Of a DNA stretch of 64,000 bases, positions 28,405 to 36,594 are shown piece by piece. This stretch comes from Methanobrevibacter gottschalkii DSM 11977 (lineage in GTDB: Archaea > Methanobacteriota > Methanobacteria > Methanobacteriales > Methanobacteriaceae). Location of the stretch: NCBI RefSeq assembly GCF_003814835.1, contig NZ_RKRG01000001.1, forward strand, positions 496,001-560,000, read 5' to 3'. Under the pieces are notes generated by a model. That model made no database searches, had not been told where the DNA came from, and worked only from the letters and a program-made list of their open reading frames with translations. A program made the position numbers and the translations under genes. The number at the start of each line of letters is the position of its first letter. Position 1 is the first letter of the stretch.

Positions 28405-29658
28405 CTATAAATCTTTTGGATTAGTAATAACACCTTTAATTGCTGATGCTGCCACTACTTTTGAATTAGATAAATATACTGAAGACTTCGGATCACCCAT
28501 TCTACCTTTAAAATTTCTATTGGTTGTTGAAATACATGATTCACCTTCGGATAATACTCCCATGTGTCCTCCAAGACATGGTCCACATCCTGGATTGCAA
28601 ATAATAGCTCCTGCATCTATAAATGTATCGATATAGCCTAAATGCATTGCTTGCTTGTAGATTTCTCTTGAAGCTGGAAGAATAATTAATCTGATGTCAT
28701 CGTTAATTTTCTTACCTTCCAATATTTCTGCTGCATCTTTTAAATCAGAAAGTCTACCGTTGGTACATGAACCGATTAAGCATTGATTTATTACAGTTCC
28801 TTCAATTTTAGAAATTCCCTTAACATTGTCCACATCATTTGGACATGCAATTTGCGGTTCCATGCCTTCAATGTCAAAATGCATTTCTTTTGAATAAACT
28901 GCATCTTCATCTGACTTTATAATATTTAATTCAGATTCATTTTTGCCAGTTCTTTGGCAGATATAGTTAATAACCTCACGATTTGGTTCCATTATACCAT
29001 TTTTAGCACCCATTTCAATAGCCATATTACACATGGTTGCTCTTCCTTCAACTCCCATTTTTTCTATAGTTTCACCGCAGAATTCAGCAGTCCTGTATGT
29101 TGCTCCTGCAATTCCGGTTTCTCCGATAATGTTTAAAATTATATCTTTTGGTGCAATATATGGGTTTAATTCACCTTCAACTTTCATTCTAATTGCTTCA
29201 GGAACCATAAACCATGTTTTACCAGTTGCCCAAACCATTGCAAGGTCAGTTGCACCCATACCTGTTGAAAATGCTCCAAATGCACCATAAGTACATGTGT
29301 GTGAGTCAGCACCAACAATAACCATCCCAGGCTCAACTAATCCCATTTCAGGAACAACTTGATGACATATTCCTTCACCATGAATAAAGTTTTTAGTAAT
29401 ATTTTGTGTTTTAATAAAGTCACGACAGACTTTTTGAAATTCTGCAGAACCTATTGTGTTTGCAGGAATGTTGTGATCGAATATAATGGCTATTTTTTCA
29501 GGATCCCATACATTTTTCGCTACTTTTTCAAATGTTTTAATAGCTGGTGGTGAGGTTCCGTCATGCGACATTGCAAGATCAACGGGAATTTCAATGATTT
29601 CGCCAGATGTTACTTCATGGCCTGCTTTTGCAGATAATATTTTTTCAGTAATATTCAT
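28405..29658 (-). CDS. aksD: Homoaconitase / isopropylmalate dehydratase large subunit
   Basis: This 417-aa aconitase-family large subunit has the cluster cysteines in IGSCTNGR and in CNPGCGPCLGG, and the substrate motif GADSHTCTYGAFG. The family contains both LeuC and AksD, which are hard to separate by eye. Immediate linkage (6 bases) to a homocitrate-synthase-like gene favours AksD, the enzyme that isomerises homocitrate and its homologues toward coenzyme B. The small subunit is not in this window. Confidence 0.8.
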   Translation of the reverse strand: MNITEKILSAKAGHEVTSGEIIEIPVDLAMSHDGTSPPAIKTFEKVAKNVWDPEKIAIIFDHNIPANTIGSAEFQKVCRDFIKTQNITKNFIHGEGICHQVVPEMGLVEPGMVIVGADSHTCTYGAFGAFSTGMGATDLAMVWATGKTWFMVPEAIRMKVEGELNPYIAPKDIILNIIGETGIAGATYRTAEFCGETIEKMGVEGRATMCNMAIEMGAKNGIMEPNREVINYICQRTGKNESELNIIKSDEDAVYSKEMHFDIEGMEPQIACPNDVDNVKGISKIEGTVINQCLIGSCTNGRLSDLKDAAEILEGKKINDDIRLIILPASREIYKQAMHLGYIDTFIDAGAIICNPGCGPCLGGHMGVLSEGESCISTTNRNFKGRMGDPKSSVYLSNSKVVAASAIKGVITNPKDL

Positions 29659-29664
29659 CCTAAT

Positions 29665-30834
29665 CTATTCCTTTTTGCTGATTTTTTTAACTATTTCTTT
29701 GAATACTTTATCATTGATATATTTTCCTTCTTCTCTGGATTTTTTAACTTCTCTGACGATTTGAATAAGTTCATCATCACTCACATCAAGTTCACATTCA
29801 GTTAACTTAGCTTTCACAGCTCTACATCCTGAATGTTTACCTAAAACAAGTTGTCTTTTTTGTCCAACTAATTCTGGAACATATGGTTCATAACATAGGG
29901 GTTCTTCGATAACTGCATCAACATGAATTCCGGATTCGTGTCTAAATATATTATTTCCAACAACAGGTTTATTGTATGGAATTGGAAGTCCGCTGGCTTC
30001 TGATACAATATTGGACAATTCTTTAATGTATTTGGTTTTAAATCCGTAATCTTTACCGTAAAGTATTTTTAAAGCCATAATTAATTCTTCTAATGAAGCA
30101 TTTCCTGCTCTTTCTCCAATACCATTAACAGTTGTGGAAATACCTTTTGCTCCTGCCAAAATACCGGTAATTGAGTTGATAACAGCAAGACCAAAGTCAT
30201 TGTGACAGTGAAGTGCAATGTTTATATCTAAATCTTTTACAAGTTCTCTTACAAGATAATCGATACCTTGTGGTGTTATTGCACCAGTAGTATCTGCAAT
30301 GTGTACTCTGTCAGCACCACATTCTTCTGCCTTTGAATAAATTCTTTTTAAAAATTCAATATCAGTTCTTGTAGCATCTTCTGCTGAAAATGCAACGTAT
30401 AATCCATGATCTTTAGCATAATCAATTGCAGTTTCGCATAGGTTAATTGCATCTTGGCGTGTTATGTGCATTTTGTGGTCTAAATGAATGTCAGAAGTTC
30501 CAACAAAAGTAATGATCCCCCCCACATCACAATCAAGAGCTGCATCAATGTCTTCTGTTTTAGTTCTAGTCAAACCTAAAATTGTAGCATCAAGACCTTC
30601 ATTGGCAATTGCCTTTACAGTTTCCTTTTCTTTTTCAGAAACTATTGGAAAACCAGCTTCAATTTGATGAATTTTGAATTGATCAAGTTTTCTAGCTATT
30701 TCTAATTTTTCATCAAAACTAAAACAAACACCAGGGGTTTGCTCTCCATCTCTTAATGTTGTATCATAAATGAGTAAATCTTCCGGAAAATTTAACTCAT
30801 ATTCTTTGTTATAATGACTGATAAAATATTGCAA
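29665..30834 (-). CDS. aksA: Homocitrate synthase (coenzyme B pathway)
   Basis: This 389-aa protein of the isopropylmalate/homocitrate synthase family has DTTLRDGEQTPGV at the start of the barrel, the metal motif HCHNDFGLA and NGIGERAGNASLEE, then GNNIFRHESGIH. Condensation of 2-oxoacids with acetyl-CoA extends the chain toward 2-oxosuberate for coenzyme B. Isopropylmalate synthase or citramalate synthase is an alternative, but linkage to aksD supports AksA. The start is uncertain: the TTG at 30834 has GTGAT upstream; an in-frame GTG at 30843 lacks a ribosome site. Confidence 0.8.
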   Translation of the reverse strand: MQYFISHYNKEYELNFPEDLLIYDTTLRDGEQTPGVCFSFDEKLEIARKLDQFKIHQIEAGFPIVSEKEKETVKAIANEGLDATILGLTRTKTEDIDAALDCDVGGIITFVGTSDIHLDHKMHITRQDAINLCETAIDYAKDHGLYVAFSAEDATRTDIEFLKRIYSKAEECGADRVHIADTTGAITPQGIDYLVRELVKDLDINIALHCHNDFGLAVINSITGILAGAKGISTTVNGIGERAGNASLEELIMALKILYGKDYGFKTKYIKELSNIVSEASGLPIPYNKPVVGNNIFRHESGIHVDAVIEEPLCYEPYVPELVGQKRQLVLGKHSGCRAVKAKLTECELDVSDDELIQIVREVKKSREEGKYINDKVFKEIVKKISKKE

Positions 30835-30878
30835 TATAATCACATCTTATAAAAATTAATCTGAATATATAATATATA

Positions 30879-31430
30879 TTAATTAGTTATATTTAAGTTT
30901 TCCAAAAGCTCCAAATAGGAAGTTCTATCAAAGCCCTCTGTTATGTTTAATTTTTCAAATAAATCAAAAATAGATTTTTGAGCTTTAGAATAATCTTCTC
31001 CATCTTTTAATCCAATTTCTATTTCCATATAAGGGTCAAGTCCTTCAATATCGTCTAGGGATATTTCGAAGTTTTCATAAGTATAGTATTGTCTATTTTT
31101 TCTGACAGTTCTTACTTTCCTAAAACCGATTGCTTCAAAGATGTCTGAACATTTTTCAGCATCTTCTATTTTCATTTCAATTTCTTTTCTGGTTTTTGAT
31201 TTTTTATCAATTTTCGGGCCTTTGTAAGTTATAAATATATCAACGTTGTCATTTTCTTTTGTTGTTCTAATTCTTAATGCTTCATCACTCTCAGCAAAGT
31301 TTACAATAGGGCTATTGAAGTATATGTCTTCTTGAAACTCTTTTTTGCTTTTTGTTGCCCCAATATTCTCTAATTTTTTTTCCATTTCACTAAAGCTTGT
31401 GATTTTAGCTTTCACTTCAACTTCTATCAT
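30879..31430 (-). CDS. CYTH-domain protein (CyaB/thiamine triphosphatase-like)
   Basis: This 183-aa protein begins MIEVEVKAKI, the EXEXK signature of CYTH phosphohydrolases, and contains LRIRT and the alternating basic-acidic strands expected for the triphosphate tunnel. Archaeal members are annotated as class IV adenylate cyclase, but many are inorganic triphosphatases. Activity cannot be decided here. The ATG follows GATGATAAC. It stands alone, upstream of aksA, and diverges from tbp over a long spacer. Confidence 0.85.
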   Translation of the reverse strand: MIEVEVKAKITSFSEMEKKLENIGATKSKKEFQEDIYFNSPIVNFAESDEALRIRTTKENDNVDIFITYKGPKIDKKSKTRKEIEMKIEDAEKCSDIFEAIGFRKVRTVRKNRQYYTYENFEISLDDIEGLDPYMEIEIGLKDGEDYSKAQKSIFDLFEKLNITEGFDRTSYLELLENLNITN

Positions 31431-31639
31431 GTTATCATCTAATTAACAAAAATTATTTTGTATTAATCTTTATAATCTAATATTTTTTTAAAAAAGTTAC
31501 TAAAAAGTAGTAACATTTATAAATAACTATTATCTTATTATTATTTTAATTTTATATATAAATAAAATCTTATTTTCAAAATTAAAAAAATTATAATTTT
31601 CTTTAAAATTTTTTATATATTATTTAAATAAACATACCT

Positions 31640-31664
31640 TTATATACTATTTAAATTAAATAGT
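31640..31664 (+). promoter_or_regulatory. tbp promoter TATA and overlapping 19-bp palindrome
   Basis: The 312-base gap before tbp holds no gene. TTTATATAC (31640-31648) is the best TATA. ACTATTTAAATTAAATAGT (31646-31664) is a perfect 19-bp palindrome that overlaps its downstream edge, leaving a leader of about 70 bases. It could serve as an operator, possibly for TBP itself. Confidence 0.45.
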
Positions 31665-31742
31665 TTATTAGTAAAAATTTAACTGATTTTTTGTTTTCTT
31701 AAATTTTACTATTCTACTTTTAATAATTAAGGAGGTTTTAAA

Positions 31743-32288
31743 TTGACCGATGTTGAGATAAAAATTGAAAACATTGTTGCTTCTGCAAGCATTGGTAAAG
31801 ACATTGTTCTTACTGAAGTGTCCCAAGCTTTAGAAGGGGTTAATTTTAATCGTGAACAGTTTCCAGGATTAGTATTTAAACTTAAAGATCCTAAAACAGC
31901 AGCATTAATATTTAGCTCTGGTAAGCTTGTATGTACTGGAGCAAAATCTATAGATGATTCTAAATTAGCAATCAAAAAAACTGTAGATTTAATGAGGACT
32001 ATTGATACTGAAATTCCTCATGAGTTTGAAATTAAAATTCAGAATATTGTGGCTTCTGCTAACTTGGAATCCACATTAAACTTAGAAGCCGTAGCTTTAG
32101 AACTTGAAAATACTGAATATGAACCAGAACAATTCCCTGGTTTAGTATACAGATTATCTGACCCTAAAGTGGTTTTATTATTATTTGGCTCAGGTAAAGT
32201 GGTTTGTACTGGAGCTAAAACTAAAAGTGACGCTAAATTAGGTGTCGAAAGAGCTTACGATAGATTAAGTGAGCTAGATTTAATATAA
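31743..32288 (+). CDS. tbp: TATA-box-binding protein
   Basis: This 181-aa archaeal TBP is made of two direct repeats, each with IVASA, a QFPGLVF/QFPGLVY segment and SGKLVCTGAKS/SGKVVCTGAKT. It binds TATA elements with TFB to recruit RNA polymerase. It starts at TTG 31743 behind a strong GGAGG ribosome site; no ATG is available nearby. The next gene, a SerB fusion, starts 12 bases after its stop. Confidence 0.95.
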   Translation: MTDVEIKIENIVASASIGKDIVLTEVSQALEGVNFNREQFPGLVFKLKDPKTAALIFSSGKLVCTGAKSIDDSKLAIKKTVDLMRTIDTEIPHEFEIKIQNIVASANLESTLNLEAVALELENTEYEPEQFPGLVYRLSDPKVVLLLFGSGKVVCTGAKTKSDAKLGVERAYDRLSELDLI

Positions 32289-32300
32289 TTGGTGGTATTA

Positions 32301-33842
32301 TTGATTAAACTTGTAGTATTTGACTTAGATAATGTTATTATTGATGGTGAAGCAATAGATGAGATAGGAAAAATAGCAAATGTTGAAGAAGACATAGCTG
32401 CAATTACTGAAAAAGCTATGCAAGGGGAAATTGACTTTGAAACTTCTATTAAAGACAGAGTTCAACTTCTTGAGGGTATATCTATTGAAGATATCGAAAA
32501 AGTTGCTGACGAACTCCCTTTAATACCTGGTGCTTTAGAAACTATCAAATCTTTAAAAGATAATAACTTAGATGTGGCTATTATTAGCGGTAGTTTTGAT
32601 GTAGTGGCTGAAAAAATAAAAGATAAACTTGGTGTAGACAAAGTTTACACTAATAGTTTCACAGTCGAAGATGGTAAATTAACTGGTGAAGTGACTGGTC
32701 CTTTAGTATCTGGTTCTAAATTAGATGTTTTAAACGGGCTTGTTGAAGAAGCAGGAATTACTTTAGATGAAGTAGTTGCTGTTGGAGATGGCGCTAATGA
32801 CATTTCCATGATTGAATCAGCAGGTTGCGGAATTGCATTCAATGCAAAAGATTCTGTAAAAGAAATTGCTGATGTTGTAATAGATGAAAAAGACTTATGC
32901 AAAGTCTCAGAAAAAATCCTTAATCAATTAACCACTGATAATGCTGGAAACGAAACTGTAGAAAAAAAAGCTGAAGAAAAAAATACTCTTCCTAAATCTG
33001 ATTTTGTCCTTGCTGACACCATGGAAGGTGTAAGAAAACAAAAAGATGAAAAAGAAGCTGAAATTGCTAAAGTGGCTGAAGAAAGAGAAAATTTCAACAG
33101 AATGGCTAAAGAACAACGTAAAATTAGAGATGAATTAAACGCATCTTTAAAAGAAAACTTAAACAAAGCTATTGAATTTAGAAATGAACGTAATGAAATC
33201 AATAAAGCTGTTGAATCCGCCAAAAAAGCTCGTAATGAAGCTAACAATAAAATTAAAAGTTTAGAATGGTCTTCTGGTAAACGCGATAAAATTAAAATAG
33301 AAAATGAAATCAAAAAAATTGATAAAATCATTGAAACTCGTGTTTTAGACATTAAAAAAGAAAATCAGCTTGTTAAAAATGCAAATGATCTCAGAAAACA
33401 ATTAATGAAAATTCATGAAGATGAATCTGTTCAAGGCGAATCTCAAGAACTCAAAAAATTATCTGAAGAAGAACACGAAAAAGTTATCACTCTTTCTGAA
33501 AAAGCCCAAGCGGCTCATGAAGAAATGCTTACTTACTTCAGAAAAACTGATGATATAAGAACTGCTGCTGACGAAGCACACAAAAATTTCATTGAAGCAC
33601 GTAAAAATGCTTCTGCTAAACATGAAGAATTTAAAAATATCTTAAGTGATATTCATGTTATCAACAAAAAATTAGGTTCCCATAGACCTAAGAAAAGAAG
33701 AAATGATAACAAACCTTCTAGCGGATCTAATAGAAACCGTGAAGAAAAAGAAAGAGCTGAAGAAATCTTTGCTAAATTCAAAAATGGTGGAAAAGTCTCT
33801 ACTGAAGAGATTTTACTCTTACAAAAATACAATATAGGTTAA
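32301..33842 (+). CDS. serB: Phosphoserine-phosphatase-like HAD fused to long coiled coil
   Basis: Residues 1 to about 210 are a HAD phosphatase of the SerB type: DLDNVIIDG near the start, IISGSFD and AVGDGANDISMIESAG. It would hydrolyse phosphoserine, although the first motif is DLDNV rather than DxDST. Residues about 225-470 form a long charged coiled coil (KEAEIAKVAEERENFNRMAK and on), resembling archaeal COG1340-type proteins, followed by a basic tail and a final helix. The joined architecture suggests that coiled coil and phosphatase work together or that the enzyme is scaffolded. TTG at 32301 follows GGTGGT. Ends in a terminator. Confidence 0.8.
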   Translation: MIKLVVFDLDNVIIDGEAIDEIGKIANVEEDIAAITEKAMQGEIDFETSIKDRVQLLEGISIEDIEKVADELPLIPGALETIKSLKDNNLDVAIISGSFDVVAEKIKDKLGVDKVYTNSFTVEDGKLTGEVTGPLVSGSKLDVLNGLVEEAGITLDEVVAVGDGANDISMIESAGCGIAFNAKDSVKEIADVVIDEKDLCKVSEKILNQLTTDNAGNETVEKKAEEKNTLPKSDFVLADTMEGVRKQKDEKEAEIAKVAEERENFNRMAKEQRKIRDELNASLKENLNKAIEFRNERNEINKAVESAKKARNEANNKIKSLEWSSGKRDKIKIENEIKKIDKIIETRVLDIKKENQLVKNANDLRKQLMKIHEDESVQGESQELKKLSEEEHEKVITLSEKAQAAHEEMLTYFRKTDDIRTAADEAHKNFIEARKNASAKHEEFKNILSDIHVINKKLGSHRPKKRRNDNKPSSGSNRNREEKERAEEIFAKFKNGGKVSTEEILLLQKYNIG

Positions 33843-33870
33843 GATTCTAACCTATTCTTTTTTTATTTTT
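33834..33870 (+). terminator. Terminator of the SerB-fusion gene
   Basis: ATAGGTTA (33834-33841) and TAACCTAT (33848-33855) form an 8-bp perfect stem over the stop codon, followed by a T-rich run. Confidence 0.65.
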
Positions 33871-33882
33871 TAAGGTCTTAAA

Positions 33883-34029
33883 ATGACGGAAGAAAAAATT
33901 GAAACTTGTTTCATATGTGGTAAAAAATTTGATATGAATAAGGCGGAACTTGGATATTATCGTAATGGTAAGTACCCGATCTGTGACTTCTGTGCTGATT
34001 TTTACCGTTTTTATAATGAAGAATTATAA
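33883..34029 (+). CDS. Small zinc-ribbon protein, 48 aa
   Basis: A compact reading frame starts at ATG 33883 with AAGG at the usual distance. It encodes 48 residues with two CxxC knuckles, CFICGKKF and CDFCADF, 28 residues apart. This is a typical single zinc ribbon, probably for RNA or DNA binding or protein contact. It is short and its family unknown; the intact cysteines and ribosome site support it as real. Confidence 0.65.
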   Translation: MTEEKIETCFICGKKFDMNKAELGYYRNGKYPICDFCADFYRFYNEEL

Positions 34030-34138
34030 CTTTTTTTAAATTTTCTAATCTCAACTTTTTTCAAAATATTTTTATATAACATACTATTTTATATTATATC
34101 CAGTATTATTTTTTTTTAAACTTTGAGGGTTGTATAAA

Positions 34139-36295
34139 ATGCATGAAGTAATTGTATGTGAAAAGCCAACATCTGCTGAAAAAATAGCAAAAGCACTTTC
34201 ACCAAGTGCAAAAAAGAAAGTATATAATAAAAAAGTAAAATATTGGGAACTCAAAAAGGGTTCAAAAGATATTACGGTTGTATCTGCTGTCGGACACCTT
34301 TATTCACTTACTCCTGATAACCCAAAAGATAAAGTTTACTTTGATCTTCACTGGGCTCCGGCTTATGAAGTTAATAAAAGGGGAAGCGGATTTACTAAAG
34401 ATTATGTGAGGGCTATTAAAAAACTTGGAAGAAATGCGGACTCATATATTCATGCTTGTGATTATGATACTGAAGGAACATTAATTGGTTATAATGCATT
34501 AAAATACGCTTGCGGTCAAGAAAATTTAGATAAAGTTTCTCGTATGAAATTTTCCACATTAACCAAAAAAGACTTGCTTGAAGCTTATGACAATAGAATA
34601 GAATTGGATATGAATCAGGTAGATACTGGTATTGCAAGACATGTATTGGATTATTATTTCGGAGTAAACATTTCCAAAGCTTTAATGAAATCAGTAAGCA
34701 ATGCTAAACACAGATTTTTAAAATTATCAGCAGGCCGTGTTCAAACACCTACTTTATCAATTTTGGTTGAAAGGGAAAAAGAAATTAAGGATTTTGTTCC
34801 AGAACCTTATTGGTTAATCAAAGCTGTTGTTGAAGGAAACATTGAAGTCAATCATATTGATGGTAAAATTTTTGATAGGGATAGAGCTGAGGAAATCATG
34901 ACTAAATGTCAAGGAAAAGATGCTATTGTTGATAGAATCAGCTTTTCCAATTCCACAACAAAACCTCCGGTACCATTTAACTTAGGAGGACTTCAATCTG
35001 AAGCTTATAATGTATTCGGATTTTCCCCTAAAAAAACACAAACTATTGCTCAAAATCTTTATACTTCAGGTTATACTTCTTACCCTCGTACCTCTTCACA
35101 AAAATTACCTGAAAGTCTTGATTTTAAATCAATATTTACTCAATTAGGGTATGATGGTGAATTTAAAAAGCATATTGATCAGCTTCCATCTAAATTAAAA
35201 CCGAACAATGGTAAAAAGGATGATGCAGCACATCCTGCAATTCATCCAACTGGAATTTTACCCCAAGGCTTATCTAAAGATGATAAAAAGATTTATGAGC
35301 TTATTGTTTATAGATTTATTTCAGTGTTCTTTGAAGCAGCTAAATTCGAAACAATGAGTGCTACATTGGACATTGAAGGTGAAAAGTTTCGTTTTAAACG
35401 TAGAAGAGTTACTCATAAGGGTTGGATGGAACATTATCCATTTAGAAAAATTGATGATGAAATATTCCCTGATATTAAAGAGGATGATTTAATGAAAGTC
35501 CTGGAGTTAATTTCTGATGAAAAAGAAACTAAACCTCCTGCAAGATATAATCAAGCGTCACTTATTAAAGAACTTGAAAAAAGAGAACTTGGTACTAAAG
35601 CAACTCGTGCAGATATTATTGATAAATTGTATGACCGTAAATACATAACAGGCACTCAACAAATTGAAGTGAATCAATTAGGTGAAAACATGATTGATAC
35701 TTTGAGTATTTATTGTAATAATTTAACTTCAGAGGAACTTACTCGTGACCTGCAAATCAAACTTGATGGTATTAGCAATAATAAATCAACTCGTAGAGAA
35801 ATCATAGATGAAGGGGAAAAAGATGTTAAAGTTATTTTAGAGGATATTACTAAAAATTCAAATGAGATTGGTTCTAAATTATATGAATCATATCAGGAAA
35901 GTAACATTATTGGAACCTGTCCCACTTGTGGAGGCAATCTTGTAAAAAGATATTCTCCAAAGACTAAAAGTTCATTTGTTGGTTGTGCTAATTATCCGGA
36001 TTGCACTACTAGTTATTCTATTCCAAAAGGTACCAACTTCCTTAAAAAAACTTGTGAAAAATGTGGACTTCCTATAATCTCATTCGGTAAACCTCGCCAG
36101 CGTGCATGTTTGGATTCTAACTGTGGAAAAGATAAAACTAAAATTCACAAACCTACTGAAGTTGGTAAGTGTCCGAATTGTGGCAAACCACTTTTAAAAC
36201 GTTCGGGACGTTATGGTGAATTTATTGGATGTAAAGGATTTCCAAAATGCAAATTCACATGTTCCGTTGATGAACTTGAAAGTAAACTAAAATAA
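34139..36295 (+). CDS. topA: DNA topoisomerase I (type IA)
   Basis: This 718-aa type IA topoisomerase opens with a TOPRIM domain ([15 protein letters not shown], then [13 protein letters not shown] carrying the acidic ligands) and has the active-site tyrosine region [14 protein letters not shown]. The C-terminus has three CxxC-type zinc motifs ([22 protein letters not shown]). It relaxes negatively supercoiled DNA. The ATG at 34139 follows TGAGGGTTG; a TTG at 34130 is rejected because it lies in that site. Length is standard for euryarchaeal TopA. Confidence 0.94.
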   Translation: MHEVIVCEKPTSAEKIAKALSPSAKKKVYNKKVKYWELKKGSKDITVVSAVGHLYSLTPDNPKDKVYFDLHWAPAYEVNKRGSGFTKDYVRAIKKLGRNADSYIHACDYDTEGTLIGYNALKYACGQENLDKVSRMKFSTLTKKDLLEAYDNRIELDMNQVDTGIARHVLDYYFGVNISKALMKSVSNAKHRFLKLSAGRVQTPTLSILVEREKEIKDFVPEPYWLIKAVVEGNIEVNHIDGKIFDRDRAEEIMTKCQGKDAIVDRISFSNSTTKPPVPFNLGGLQSEAYNVFGFSPKKTQTIAQNLYTSGYTSYPRTSSQKLPESLDFKSIFTQLGYDGEFKKHIDQLPSKLKPNNGKKDDAAHPAIHPTGILPQGLSKDDKKIYELIVYRFISVFFEAAKFETMSATLDIEGEKFRFKRRRVTHKGWMEHYPFRKIDDEIFPDIKEDDLMKVLELISDEKETKPPARYNQASLIKELEKRELGTKATRADIIDKLYDRKYITGTQQIEVNQLGENMIDTLSIYCNNLTSEELTRDLQIKLDGISNNKSTRREIIDEGEKDVKVILEDITKNSNEIGSKLYESYQESNIIGTCPTCGGNLVKRYSPKTKSSFVGCANYPDCTTSYSIPKGTNFLKKTCEKCGLPIISFGKPRQRACLDSNCGKDKTKIHKPTEVGKCPNCGKPLLKRSGRYGEFIGCKGFPKCKFTCSVDELESKLK

Positions 36296-36594
36296 TTTTT
36301 TAATTTTATTTTATTTTTAATCAAATATACATTATAATCATATTTTTTGAGGATATTTTTTTATTTCTTTTAGGTTATTTCTTTCTTTTTTTAACATTTT
36401 CTAAATTGTAATCAATTTTGTTAACATTTATGATATGCATAATGCTTAATAATGTTGAAAAATAAAAATATAATCTAATAAAAATATTCTTTCTTTCAAT
36501 ATTTTTATTTTGCATTTAAATTTATTTCAATAATTATTTATTGTTTTGAAATTTGAAACAATATTTTTTTAAACGAATTAAAACGAGGAATTCG
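36296..36594. other. Spacer before aglB
   Basis: 299 bases with no supportable gene. AT-rich sequence with T runs after topA and a GAGGA ribosome site just before aglB. Confidence 0.6.

Noticed and set aside
34416-34637. Minus-strand frame inside topA
   Set aside because: Contained within a fully supported gene and without ribosome site.
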